This document shows positions 12,286 to 24,694 of a stretch of DNA of 64,000 nt, one piece after another. The notes under the pieces were generated by a model, which saw nothing but the letters and a program-made list of their open reading frames with translations, did no database searches and was not told where the DNA came from. The translations under genes and the position numbers were made by a program. Every line of letters begins with the position of its first letter. Within the stretch, counting starts at the first letter, position 1. The DNA is from Rallus limicola (lineage: Eukaryota > Chordata > Aves > Gruiformes > Rallidae). The stretch covers positions 13,832,001 through 13,896,000 of the forward strand of contig JAKCOZ010000014.1 of the NCBI GenBank assembly GCA_022605955.1. Reading direction: 5' to 3'.

Positions 12286-13103
12286 GGCCTATTTTCGCAG
12301 ACATTGTTCTCATTGACTTACATTTGAGTTTTCTTTGAACAGAGACCACGGATTTGAACCCATCTTGTTCAAATAGATGTATCTTTTATATATGCAAAAT
12401 GTCACTTGACTGTAAATTATTTCAGTCTGTGCTTTCTCCACTGTCTAAGTGGTGGAATATAAAATGGACTGAGACACACATTATGCAGAATTCTGTGTGA
12501 TTGTTAATAATAGCTGCCCGGCCACTCTCCTACAATTTTATGGCTTAAAAATAACGCTCAGCTGTTCTGGAACAAGAGGCCATTGGAAAGGGGTGAGGGC
12601 AGAATCTTTCATAACCTCCGAGTGGAAACAGTAGCCGCTGATCTGTTGGCACAGGAATTACCCAAGCCTATTATTATTCTATAAAAAGTAAATTGTTATT
12701 ACCATATGTACAGACCTCCATTTGGCGGTGCAGAATCAGAATGGCTATTTCCTGACAGTCCATGCTTGTTGTAGCTGTGTTGCATGTGTCATACAAAGCA
12801 GCTTCTTGGGGATGGAGTGTAACAAAAAACACTGTTTAGTAACATGTATTCACGTAGGAAGCAAAAGCAAATGAAGGAGAACAGGGCTGAGCTCTCTCTA
12901 GACAGTTGAGGCATTTGGCTTTCCTTGCTTCAGGACAATGTTGAAAGTCTTTTTCATCATAAATCTTGAGAAGTGTGTGGTTTTGGTTAACTCAAGGCTG
13001 AAAATCCAAACCCAGGTCTGTGCTAAAGCAACAGGATTTGTCTTTATGTAGGCTACTAGTATGACTTGACAATTTCTATGACAGATTGTGGAATACCCTT
13101 CTT
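12286..13103. other. Unique non-coding DNA, possible conserved element
   Basis: No gene or known repeat. The part at about 12530-12770 keeps several CpGs (cccggc, aacgct, tccgag, gccgct, ggcggt) in an otherwise CpG-poor neighbourhood and looks non-repetitive. Together these would fit a constrained non-coding element, but conservation cannot be measured here. Confidence 0.4.
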
Positions 13104-13139
13104 TGTGTGTGTGTGTGTGTGTGTGTATGTGTGTGTGTG
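13104..13139. repeat. (TG)n microsatellite
   Basis: About 18 TG units with one TG-to-TA interruption near 13126. It is the longest dinucleotide repeat in the window and a likely length polymorphism. Confidence 0.95.
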
Positions 13140-14189
13140 AAACTCACTTCCAGAGAACAATTTGCAGAAGTAATTACTGGTAACAAGTAAGGTTTACAAA
13201 ATTGGTTCTTAAGTCACCTGACAAATTTTCTCTTTGTAAACTCTGCCTAAATTTTCTAGAGGTATTTCTGGAAGCTCTGAAGTGTAATGTATGCATGGCA
13301 GCTCCAAGGTAAAAGCCTGCAGTGCCTGCAGTCTGCCTTTGAATAGTGTTGCCGGAATATCAGGGTGAGCAGGAGCGTCACAGCTTTCCCACAGAATTTG
13401 TGTGTTGCACTGGATCATCGATGCATAAGAGTAATTGCCTAATTCTGCATCTTGTCCTTATACTGGCATGGGGTGGGTTTGCTCCACTGGGTTCTCAAAT
13501 CAAATATATTTTAAGTGTGAGGAAATGGCTCTTTATGTTCACATACTGTATGAAGCACTTAATCATTCATAGCTGAAAATTAGCTGAGTGTGATTATTCA
13601 CCAAGGTACATTAACAGCAGCTGGTGTTTTACTGCACTCCCAGAAGAGAACAAAATACTGGTCCAAAATGTATGCGGAGCTTTTATAGTCTTCTGCGTAA
13701 ATACCTAGTGGAAAATGGACCAATTCTTCTTGCTTGTTCATTTACTAATGGAGGAAGTCTTGTTTCCAAAGCTGCTGTGCTAACCTGAAGGATGAAAATG
13801 TTTCTTGGGCAGTGTGGCACACAGGCCAGTTCCCGCCCCTTCTATGGGGTCTCTGGTTCCCGGCTGGGATGTTGGAGGGCAAACACTGTGGACCTGCTTC
13901 TTGAGGAAGAAAAGAGATTGAGCTTGTCACATTTTCTCCACTTTATTCCAGAATAGAAGCCAATTACTGTTGCAAACTGTCTGTGAGTGTGCCTGTGAGT
14001 TCTGCTGCATTCCCTTCTGCTGCCTTGGTCCATGTACCAAAGCTCAGAGGTGCTGCTGTGAAGACACTGAGCGCTGGTCTAGTGAGCACTCATACATTTT
14101 TGAAAGAGAGATGGTCTGCCACAGGCTCAAATGTGTTAATATTCCAATCACACTTATTTTTCATAGTTACAGTGACAGTTGAAAGAAAA
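13140..14189. other. Unique non-coding DNA, no gene seen
   Basis: Several short overlapping frames lie on both strands around 13750-14280, all without recognisable domains. The rightmost run into the ancient LINE that follows. No repeat was identified. Confidence 0.5.
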
Positions 14190-14770
14190 GAAGGCTGTAA
14201 AGGAGAGGTCATCCAGTCCATCCACCTGCCCCAAGACAGTACAGATACAACCGATGTATTTCAGACATGTCTATAGAGTTCTTCTTAAAAGGCTTAAATA
14301 ATGATGATCCCAGGATCTCTGCAGGCCAACTCTTCCAGGGTTTAACTATCCTCACCATTAGAAAGTGTTTCCTGAAGTCTAACTTCAGTCTCCCTTGCTG
14401 TGGTTTCAATTTATTTCTACACGTTCTACCCTCCACAAACATGGAAAAGGGCTTCTTTCTCTTTTTAGCAGCCTTTTTCTATATTTGAAGATCGTTATCA
14501 TGTCTCCCTTCAGACATTTTTATTTTTAGACTAAACAACTCTGCTTCTCCCTGACTTTCCTCTGAGGATAGGTTTTGAGGCCTCTGGTGATAATTCTTTT
14601 TATCTGAACTCCTTCCAGTTGGCCTGCCTTGCTCCTGCATTAGATACTGCATCCAAACCCAGCTGCAGTACTCCAGCTGCAGGAGCTTTACCACCTTAGC
14701 AAAGCAAGAGGTTTGCTTCATCTGTCTTAAGAGCAGCGCTCCCATTTATATGTCCCCCTTTGATAGTTGC
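14190..14770 (-). mobile_element. Ancient CR1/L3-like LINE remnant
   Basis: On the minus strand the order is that of the 3' part of a CR1-clade LINE. 'ctggagtactgcagctgggtttgg' (about 14680) corresponds to the conserved LEYC..W stretch at the end of reverse transcriptase. A KLDFRKHFL-like segment follows at about 14390-14360, and a terminal 'gtggatggactggatgacctc' block ends near 14195. It is much more diverged than the other CR1 copies and has a different 3' terminus, so it belongs to an older subfamily. Stops and frameshifts remove coding capacity. Confidence 0.75.
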
Positions 14771-14895
14771 TTTCTCTCAAAAGCAAAATATCCTTGACTT
14801 GCATTCAGTTTGTGATATGTTATGATTCACAAATCCTTTTTGGAAGAGCTGCTGCATCTCCAGTTATTTCCTGTCTTAAGTCTTTTGTCAGCTGC

Positions 14896-14921
14896 ATAGA
14901 TATAGATATAGATATAGATAT
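14896..14921. repeat. (TATAGA)n microsatellite
   Basis: Four tandem copies of a six-base unit, 'tatagatatagatatagata', with a decayed right edge (tgtataag). Confidence 0.95.
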
Positions 14922-14979
14922 GTATAAGTGGTTGGCACATTTCAGTTTGCTACTTCAGACTTGTTGAACTGCATAATGG

Positions 14980-15033
14980 GGGTTGGACCCGATGGTCTCT
15001 CGAGGTCCCTTCCAACCCCTATGATTCTATGAT
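14980..15033 (+). mobile_element. CR1 LINE, extreme 3' end only
   Basis: About 50 bases of the CR1 3' terminus: 'ggttggacccgatggtctc', then 'gaggtcccttccaacccct', and the tail 'atgattctatgat'. The match to the typical avian words is close, so this piece is younger than the LINE just upstream. It is a severely 5'-truncated insertion. Confidence 0.85.
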
Positions 15034-17178
15034 CCTCAGTTCCTCAGACATTTTTTCCTTTCTCAAGATTGTTATGAGCCCTAAATCTCTCCTCTAAAGG
15101 ATCTGTTATACCTTCCCAACTCAGTGATGTCTTCAAACCTGACACTTTATCTTTCCCCTTACCCAATTATTAATGAAAATACTGAGAAGTCCAAGAATGA
15201 AAACAGGTTCTTGCACTTAATTTAGCTTTCCACTGCTTGTATGATTTTTCAAATAGTTATGAACCAAGTAAACATTTCTCCTAGACCTTAGTTTGTCTTC
15301 TGAGAACTTTGTGAAGCAGTATCAAACCCATTACTAAAGTCAAGACTTAGGACACTCCCTGCTTTTTCATTCTCTGCAAAACCCATCATGTCATGGAATA
15401 AAAATTGGTTTGTGGAATTATGTTACGTATGTGAGTCATCTGCTTAATTACTGCTTGCAAATAATTTCATTCAATATCTTCCTGGGTTTTGAAGTTTTAT
15501 TGATTAATCTGTAAGTCTACTCAAGGTATAGGAAAAAATGAGACACTTTTTATCAAGGTTTCCTTCATATGGTTCTGTGGATACATATGGGCATTTGTCC
15601 ACCCACATGCTTGTGTTTTGCTGTGGATATGCTTGTTGGCAGCAGAATCTGTGCTTAACATGTACTTCATTTCCAGTCTCAAATTTCAAGGTATTTATCA
15701 GCTAGCCACAAAATTTGGACTGGCTGGCCGGCCTCCATCTTTGGCCACCTCTTTGACCTGGCTTGTTTAGGCCTTTTGGAGTTATTTTGTTTTTCAGTGC
15801 TTTAGAATAATAGGCTTTTCCCCTTCAATTACGCAGGAGAACTTCTGTTCCTATCCAAACTAAGATAAAAAATGTGGCATAGTTACAACAAGCAGGTTTA
15901 TGCTTAGGCTTGTGAAGCTCTGATACGTATCCTGCCTCGTTTTTGCACTTTATAAATGTATGGGAGTGACTGAATGATTGAAGCTTTTAAATCTGCCTCG
16001 GTTTTTTCAAGGTCCCTAATGTGTCAGGATCTAGCTATGGCAGAGATTTGTTCCTGCAGCTTTGTTCTCATGGCAATATAGCTGTCACTTCGACAACACT
16101 TTGACTTCTAGAAGTTTTTCACCATCTTCCTCCATTGTCCTTAGTTGTACTAAGTGATTACATTCTGCCTTTAGTGATGAGCAGGGTTTAGATGTGATTC
16201 CTATCAAAACGCAGCCTCTGTCTCCCTGCCCTTCGCACCGCTTCAAAATCACAAGAGCAAAACAACAGTGCTGTAGCCAACTCAGCTTTCCGGTTCTAAT
16301 CGGGAGCAGGCCTACGTGTGATCAGCTGCTCTTACTTTTGTAGATTTGTTCAGAAGCTTTTCCTTTCTTTGTTGGGTTTGTATGTTTTTGTTCCAGATTA
16401 ACTGATTGATCTTTCATGTTTCATAGGCTAGCAGTGCCTACTTTTAAGCTTCTTAAAGCTTTCCATGACAAAAGATGCTTAGAGCCTTTCCTTTGAGAAG
16501 TTCCTGTCTTTCTCTTGTTAGCAGTGGATCATTGATATGCAGCGTGAAGGGATGCCCTTTGGCTAAGGAAATGCCCCTTTTTGTTGTTGGGGCTTTTTTT
16601 TCTCCCATTGCATAGAACGAGTTCCAGCTTATTTCAAAATATCAAATATAAAAAAAATTGTCACTTCATTCTGTTGCTTTCTCTGTTCCAAGAAGTGCTG
16701 GCAGCCTACCAAAATCACAATGCAGTTCCAAACCAGGCCCTCACTTGTGCCACAGGGCCAAAGGTGGAGAAAGGACTATGAGTCTCAGAGCGCCAATGGA
16801 TTAGTTATGGCTGAGGGAACACAGGTGAAAAACAACTTCTCGCTTTCCAGTCTTGCGAAAACGGTGCCCCCGACGCAGGTTTTAAGCAGCCTGTTGCTCA
16901 TCCTCTTCCAACATAACACTTAAAGGTTAGAGCTTCTTGAGGTGTTGGTGAGAGTACCTGAATCCCCAACCATTCCTAGTATTAGGGAAAGATTGTACCA
17001 AGGAGGAATGTCCAAAACTTCATCACGCTTTCAGCCTACACACTCTGAAAGACCAGTGACATAGGTTATGGTCTGTATCATTACAGAGGTGACTAAATGC
17101 ACACTTCATGGAGCCATTGTAAAGCCATACACCACAGATATTGGAGAGGCTACCTTTAAATTTAACATTTTCCTGTAC
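15034..17178. other. Unique non-coding DNA, no gene seen
   Basis: No gene or high-copy repeat was recognised. A mildly CpG-enriched patch lies around 16200-16320 (ttcgcaccgc, ccggtt, atcggg, tacgtg), without a TATA box or other promoter signal. Confidence 0.5.
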
Positions 17179-17193
17179 ACATCAGGGGGCAGT
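17179..17193 (+). promoter_or_regulatory. CTCF-like motif (weak candidate)
   Basis: 'acatcagggggcagt' agrees with the CTCF core consensus (CCASYAGRKGGCRSY) at 13 of 15 positions by eye. It lies about 60 bases upstream of a CR1 fragment. A single motif match proves nothing about occupancy. Confidence 0.3.
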
Positions 17194-17239
17194 GACTAAG
17201 TGGTTAGATGTTTTAAGCCTGATTCACATTATCTCACTA

Positions 17240-17372
17240 GAAGAAAGACATTGAGGTCCTGGAGCATGTCCAGAGAAGGGCAGCTAAGCTGATGGAGGGA
17301 CTGGAGAACAAATCTTATGAGGAGCAACTGAGGGAACTGGCGTCTTTTCCAACCTAGTGATTCTGTGATACT
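17240..17372 (+). mobile_element. CR1 LINE with internal deletion
   Basis: The left part (about 17241-17341) matches the end of CR1 ORF2, with 'gacattgaggtcctggagc', 'gtccagagaagggca' and 'tatgaggagcaactgaggg'. It then jumps directly to the extreme 3' terminus, 'cttttccaacctagtgattctgtgat', at about 17345-17371. Roughly 300 bases that normally separate these segments are missing. The two flanks otherwise keep the right order and orientation, so this is one copy with a deletion rather than two insertions. Confidence 0.85.
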
Positions 17373-20300
17373 GAACCAGATGGATCCTGACTGGTCTTCT
17401 TGACAAGCGCTGCCTCTGCAGCTGCTCAAAATGACCTTTTGAGACATCTGGTGCCTTGTGTGTCTCCGGAAACTGGCCTGCCCCTTCTGTGCGTCAGCTA
17501 AGCCCAGCCTGGGGCTCCTACCCCAGTAAAAGCTGTTGCTAACTTTAACAAAGGCCCTGACTAAAACCTAGTGCTGTTTCTGGTGGTGATTCTTGCCCTT
17601 TGATACTATTCTCTATCGGTATACACTTAACTTTCAGTATGTGTTCACATATGTTAACCTTGTGCAAGCGAGTCTCCAAGTAGCTCAACCAAAGCTCAAC
17701 TCTGAATCCAATCAAGTAGTTCAGCTCTGAGGATAATGGTTGCAGAATCAACCTCTTTGTCATCAGGCCTTCCATCAGGCCAGGTGCAGCAAAAAAAATT
17801 CTGTTTAATTTTTCCTTCAGTCTGGGATGGGAACAAACAATCGACAGTGATTTCTGTCTCCTCCTCTCTCTCCATTCCCTGTGTATGAGTTTCCTTTTGT
17901 TGTTGGGAGGAAGGAAACAAACTCATGTTGAAACTGGCATATTTCAAGGCAGCGTGTTTTGAGAAACTTGTGGAACCAAAGGATCTACTGCCAGTCTCCA
18001 AGCCCTCTCTCGCTGCACAGCTGGAGAAGACCAGTAGGGCTTAAGGAGCTGCCAGTGTGCAATTTCAGGGAAAAAATGGGTTGAAAAACTCTTAATGACA
18101 TTCTTCACTATGGAAAACTTCATACCATCTGTCATTTAGAGACTTTTACAGTGAGAATATCCTGCAGAACTAAAATCCAAATCTTAACCTGAGGTATAGG
18201 TAAAAGATGGATGCTGTGGCACAGGCAGTTCTTTTCCAGTGTTTGCGCTGCCTTGCTATGGGTTGAGAAACACAACAGCATTTAACATAGATGCACTCTG
18301 ATGACTTGCTATCAGTGCTACCAATATCCATCTAACTTTCTGGCTAGTTCCAAGCAGGAGACCAAAACAACCCCCCCCCCCAAAAAAATTCCTTGCGTTG
18401 TAAACTGTCACAACTATCATGAAATCAGACTTGTACCACTTCATTTTATGAAATCTGTTTTTTCAAGCTCTTGACAACGCTCCTCTGTTATTGGGGGGGT
18501 ACCACGTGTCTTAGAGTGTAACACAACTGTTGTCATTTATGGCTCAACTTCTCCAGCGTTCCCACATCTTTACATTTCCTGGCACTTTAACTTACACAAT
18601 AAATGTAGCTTTCTTTTCTTCTTGAATCAGACACGACTATTTTCCAATGGCTATAAACCTGAAGAAACATCCTAAAAGCTAGATATATACGTGTCTCTCT
18701 CACATTTATTGTGGATGTAAAATACTCTGAAAAGAATATAAGCTGCTGCCAGGCATGTAGCCACAGGATGGGTGTTTTTCTCACATATGTATCCATTTCT
18801 TTTAATAATGAATAATGGACTTTATATTTAAAAGTGATGTTTCTATGAATGCACTAGATTGTACTATATTTCTTTCACATGAGTATATTCCCATCATGGC
18901 AAACTTCTCACAGAGCTTGCCTTGGGGGGTTTTGTTTAAAGCAATGTACTTTAATGAAAAAGAGCTGCTGAAATTTGTCAGCCTCTTCCAGCATGATTGC
19001 GCTTTGGTGGTGGTTTAAAAAAACCCCAAATCTTTACCCACTTTATGATCTTCACACTTATTCTGAAATCCCTTTTCATTTTTAAAAGTAAAAAGATATA
19101 TGTACACACGTATTACTGAAAGCCCTAAAACTGCCTTAGACCTTTTGCATGAATAGTCTCATTGAAGTCAATGAGTAATAGAGGTAGGCTTCAGCTGTGC
19201 ACAATTTTCACACTCAGGCTGGAGGGTAGATTTCAAATATTACAAACAATTTGCAGATACACGCTTTGCATGGGATTTTAAAAGCCAGTGATATGTTTTG
19301 GTGGTTTAATATCTAATGAGAAATGGAATAGTTTGACAAGGTGTTGCCAGCAGGTGATTTTGGAAATTATCAGCCTTGATTCAGCGAAGTACAGGTGTTT
19401 TTGTAGGAGCAAGGGCAAGTGAAGCACCTCTGTGATAATAACAGTAATGGCAAGTGACTGCATAAGGTCTTGTAGGGTTTTGTTTCCTCTGTTTTCCTTG
19501 GGCGAAGTTAGACTCCCCCAACACCGGGCAGTTGGGCATGGCAAACCATATGGCTGCAGTGGTCTGTGACATGCAGGTTCTTCCTTAGTTGTTTCCTCTT
19601 CTCCAGGGGGCTATGGAGAAGGGAAACTCAAAAATAAAATTCATTTCTATACATTCAGTTCCCCTTTACCAGAGGCAGTAAGGGGCTGGGTAGGTGCCGT
19701 GCTGAAAAGTGAAGTCATATTTAAAGAGGGTAGCTCAGGTCTGGCGTGGCTGCTGCCAAGGCAGACATAGCAAGCCCTGCTGGGTTGCCTCTGTGGTGCC
19801 GCTGAGGTCTGTTGGAGCTGATGTGGGGGCAATGTAACATCCTGAGGGGCAGCAGCTGAAGGCCTGGAGCCCAGGCTGTGGAACTGTGCTCACACAAAGC
19901 AGGGACGAAAGAACAGCTTTGGGCAGGAGCCAGACTCTGTGCCATGCCAGTGCTGATGGCAAAAATGACCCGTGGCACAGGGATTTGAGAGCAGCTGGTA
20001 CGTAACTTACAGGTGACAAGTGCAGGGTGTGACATGCTCTATCCTGGAAAAAGCTTCTTAGCTGCAAGCAATGTGCTGGATTTCCAGACAATAGGTTTCC
20101 ATGGTTTAGAGGAGCTCTAGTGGCCACTACCAAGCCTGTTTTTGGGTCATTTTCAAATCAAACTGGCTGCATGTGTCTTCTGAATATCTTGGTGGATCGT
20201 GACAGACAGAAGATCATCAGGAATGCTCATTTTTTAAAGTATAAGTTCATTTATAGACACTGATGGATAATCTGAGATCTAAAAAGATACATGCACGTAT

Positions 20301-22300
20301 CTGAGAAAGAAATCCAAAGCAGAAATATTCCCTCAGATACTGACTAAGCCACATTTCAGGCTACATCAGATGGGTCCCTGCAAGAGGGTTGCTGTGTGAG
20401 CCTTGCCAGGAGGGACCTGCATAGATCTAATGATCCTTCCTGGCACAGAAGCAACCAAAATGAAGATACTGATCCTCAGAACAGCCTGACCATCTGATCA
20501 CTCGCTTTTCCATACCAAAGATCAGCATCTGTTTTCCAATAGCAGACCTTGGGTTATTGCTCAACAACTGTCTCGGTTATTTGGCAATATCTCAGTGTGT
20601 CCCTAATAGTTGGCTACAGAACTGACATTTGGCCTCCCTTTCCTGCTCCATACTGTTCTAGACAAGCAAGCATTTCCTCTAGAGCCTGGACTCATTTCTC
20701 TGTAGAAATGCCCAAAATTTCAACAAGCAGCTGTATGAAGTCTCAATCAAATGGTTCAGTGAGGGAACATGTTTTAGAGGTTGTTAGGTAAAAGGAAAGC
20801 TGTAGGAACTCTGTAATCCCTATATAAATTCCTCTTCAGAAGGAGGAAAATTATTTCAGTGGAAGAGTGGGATTTCTCCAAATCAATACTTCCCTCTTCC
20901 CTAATAAATCTTTATGAACTTAAAAAAAAATATTAAAATCCTGAGAAAGAATTTCAGGTCCCATCAGAACATGCCCTGAAAGGGTAAGTGAAGTCTGAAA
21001 GGGCCAACAGTTTAGTTGCTGATTTGTATCAGATGCTGCAGTGATGGATAGCAGTAAATTAAGTGGTATGTGGTCTTCAGTGGCATCCATGCCTCTTCCT
21101 GCTTGCTTTATGCAGTGTGAGCTTGCTATTAGCTCTTCAGAGACATTCTCAGCTTGTTGGGAAAATACTTTGTCACAGAGTGATTTCTTTTTCTCCTCCT
21201 GCACTGTGATGTCCATGCCAGCTTACTCCCCTACCCTTTTTAGAGTGATTTAAGGTGGCCAAAATTGCTCCTGTTACTCCATATGAGGACCAGTCAGGCG
21301 AATACTTCCCACACAAAATAATTTCTAGACTAGCCAGTTTGTAGCTCTTACATGGAAATGTCTAGTGGAGCTGTCTAGATTTTTTTTTTAATTGCAAGTA
21401 ATATACAGAGATATTTTGTAGTTGGAGTGTGACTAATACTTGTTTTACACAGGTCAAGTTGATGATTACAAAGTTTGAAGCCTGGCTGAATAGAATTTAG
21501 TACCTCATACTCTGTAGAGCTTGTTTTCATTTTACATTTAATCAATTAATTTTTCTTTTAATGGATTTTCTTTGAAATTTTATGTTTGTATCAATGCGTA
21601 GACTTAACTATTGCTGTGTTGCATTACCAAGGGCAATATGAGTTTAAATCACTTTATGATAAAACTTTGCATAATCTGCTCATACAAACTAATTAAATGT
21701 CAGGTCATTGTAATACAGAGCTCATATTATCACCATGGGTCACTAGAAACAGCAATTAGTAATTCATGTGTAATCCAGTTAAATTCAAATTAAGAAAAAG
21801 AATGTCAAGTCAGAGTTTTGTTCCTAATTCCTAGTTTTTGTAATTCTGTACAGGTTTATGGGGGTGCTACTTAAAACATAGCTTCAGAATTAGTTTTAAT
21901 GTAATTTAATTGGATTTATACTGTTTGAGCATGGCTCTTAGGTTTTTCTAACCAATGGTCATATGAGTGACTTGTAGTTAGAAATTAATTAACTTTAGAA
22001 CATACAGGTATTTTGAATGTGCTAATCCTTCACTAACTACACTGTTGTTTTACTGATGTGCTATGAAGGACTCCTGTATTTGTTTTTTGCAAGCAGAAAG
22101 AAAAGTAGTGGCTGATTGACTGTTAGGTAAACTATGTAGTTCATACCATAGCAAGCCATGAAAAATGAAAGCGTACAACAGTGGAAAGACATGGAGGTTG
22201 CTACAGCCTGCCTTGTGCAGGGTGAAGGCAAGTGAGGACAGGAGAGTGTTTTCTTCCATGGCTAGCCTTGCGCTGGTGGGGAAGGGGTCTGCACTGAGGA
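17373..22300. other. Unique non-coding DNA, no gene seen
   Basis: About 4.9 kb with no gene. It contains an 11-C run with adjoining A-run at 18371-18388, a G7 run near 18492, and a possible scrap of the old sauropsid repeat at 19146-19180 ('agtctcattgaagtcaatga'). 19640-20130 is more GC-rich than its surroundings, with overlapping short frames on the minus strand that resemble no protein I know. Confidence 0.5.
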
Positions 22301-22313
22301 ACCACCAGGTGGT
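22301..22313. promoter_or_regulatory. Odd-centred palindrome, E-box/CTCF-like
   Basis: 'accaccaggtggt' reads the same on both strands apart from its central base and contains the E-box CAGGTG. It also resembles the CTCF core (CCASYAG..GG) from 22302. It is functionally untested and short enough to be chance. Confidence 0.25.
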
Positions 22314-24680
22314 CATGTGCGATATCCAGCTCATCCCCTGGTTTGTACCGCCTGGTCTGTGAGGGAAAATGTACTGCAGGATGGGTCGTCTGACCCTGCC
22401 ACATGCGATCCTGTTCTTGCAGCCAAGGACTTGGCAGCTGTGGTCATTGTGCCCTTACTGTAGTAGTCAGTAGTTTTAACTGTACTGCAGCCAGAGCAAA
22501 ATTTCTAGTGCTGCACTCCTGCTATTGCTTTTTTTGTCAGAGCTCCAGATAAGAAAGGCATGCTCAACATTAGGTACCATCAGCTCGCTCTCTGGTCTTT
22601 TTTCTTTAATTTTCCTAGATGTATCTGGATTCACACTTCTTAGCGTTTGCCTTTCTGTGGCTAAAACCTCATTAGGCTCCCATCATATTTCAAACTAAAT
22701 AGAATATCCTGGCTAAAATGTCAGTGACATTCTTGTAATGGCCATGCCTGAAAGAAGCTAAAATACTGGTTGTAATTTATTCATATAGCATGCAAAGGTC
22801 GTAGGTGATTTAGAGAGAAGCCTGGTGACAAACAGTCATTCGGATCATGCAGTGATGCGTCTCAGATTATCTCAGATTCATCAGAAGACTTTTACTTGAT
22901 GCAGGCAGTGTCAGAGCAGGATTAAAAGTCGTGGTGTGAAGATACCCATCCTTCCCAGCCCCACTCTTCTGTACTCGTCAGATCTGTGCAAAAACGTCTC
23001 AGTTTCACTGGATGTCATGTGAGACCTGTTGTGCATTGCTTTCTCAGTAAGGGAGTCTGTTGAAATAATTTTGAAATCCACTAAAGATGAAAGGAGCGGC
23101 ATATTCCAGGGCACTTTTTATTTTGATGAGACTCAAATTTCAGTATCTAACTTCAGTTGCAGCATTTAAAAGAGCTGGCCTTCTTTTTTCCCTTAACAAA
23201 GTGAACATTTAAATTCTAAATCACAATCAGCCAAGCCCATCACTGCCAAATTGGGGATGACAAGTATACCCTGCTGTGCATACTTTCAGAGAGATGTTTT
23301 CAAATGTGAACTTAGCTTTCAACAAAGGCATGATTTCTTTGTAACTTTCCTGTCACATTCACTCCCTAATACAGTAATCACTGAGCATTCACAAATAAGT
23401 GGTTACCCCAAAACATTGCTTGCACTCAGTCTATTAGTCTGTGCAATAGAGCTGTGTGTTGGTAACCTGCAAAGTACTAAGAACTTGAACTGTGGAATCA
23501 AACACAAGTTTGATCAAGTGCTGTGCTAATCAATTTTTTTCATATTTAATTAAAGAAAGTGTTTTACTTTGGAAAGTTGCTGTGAGAGCTGCAGAATTCC
23601 CACTCCCATCCCAGCAGACTGAGACTGAACCCAGTGAATGTCACTGCACGGTACATGGGGCTGGTGGGTTTCAGAAGGAGCTGGGCAGCTGCAACAAGTG
23701 AGTGTGGAGCATGGAGAAGGCAGCGATATGGTCATGTCTCTTTCTTTCTGGACTGATGGCTTAGTAAATATCACACAAGGCCGCATAATTTTACATCAGC
23801 TGAGATCCTGGCCTTATATTTTAGAGAAAAAAGTAGTGTTCCAAAAGGGGGAGAAACAGTTAGGAAGGACCTGGAGATAGGAAGCTGGCGTGTTACCAGA
23901 GTAGCCTTTGCTTTAGTGGAGCTCTATTTAAGTACTGCTGTGCTCTTAGCCATTGTTTCACAAAGGCAATTATGCTGAGTTCATTAAGACAACATCAAAG
24001 GCAGAGAACTCTCACCATCCATTGTGCAATGATTACAGCCAGTATGCAAGTGTGCTCCTCATGTATAGAGAAACTGTGGTGGGTATTATGTTCTCCTGCC
24101 TTAGAATGTAAATTCAACATCATTTATAGACAAGGAAGTCAACTAGAAATTCGAAGACTGTCTCTGAAAATAAGTCTCCTTTAGAGTAATTGTCTGTCAG
24201 TATTGCTAAAGGTTAATTTGGACCATACAGAATTTACAGAATCCCAAATGGAAGAGTTTACTGTCTTTATGTGTGTTACAGACCATGGCATCAAATCTCT
24301 TTCCACTGATGTGAGCAGAGAACTCTATCTGGTTTTGAATGCTTTGGGTTTGGTTTCTAGATACAGTCTTAAGTGACACCTGCCTTGCAAGGGGCAGCAG
24401 GAGTTCCTGTTTGCATCACCTTTGTTTGCCAAGGTGCTGTAGCAGCAAAGTACAGCTGCAAGCAACTCAGCCCAGGCAGGGAAACACAGGTTACCTGTCT
24501 AAGGAAAGCCAGCCACAGCAACTGGAAATCGCATGGCTGTCCTCTCCCCTCAAAATCCCACAAAGTTGTTTAGTATTGAGATAGACGTACTTGATATTGG
24601 CTTGTGACTGAGTCATTTGGGTTTTTACTCATAAGGGCTTAAAGTTTACCTTTTCTAAAAGAAAGAGAGGGTGTGTTTTT
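22314..24680. other. Unique non-coding DNA, no gene seen
   Basis: No recognisable gene, repeat or promoter signal. A 'ttacagaatcccaaatggaag' stretch near 24234 faintly resembles a CR1 3' terminus in reverse, but it is too short and isolated to annotate. Confidence 0.5.
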
Positions 24681-24694
24681 CATGCAGCTGCATG
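24681..24694. promoter_or_regulatory. 14-bp perfect palindrome with E-box
   Basis: 'catgcagctgcatg' is a perfect inverted repeat centred on the E-box CAGCTG, flanked by ATGCA halves. It could bind dimeric bHLH factors. No other regulatory signal is nearby, so function is uncertain. Confidence 0.3.

Noticed and set aside
19640..20130. GC-richer stretch with overlapping minus-strand frames
   Set aside because: CpG is not enriched, the peptides match no family, and no LTR or promoter signals were found.
24230..24260. Reverse CR1 terminus-like 'acagaatcccaaatggaag'
   Set aside because: Too short, with no continuation into the antisense CR1 words.
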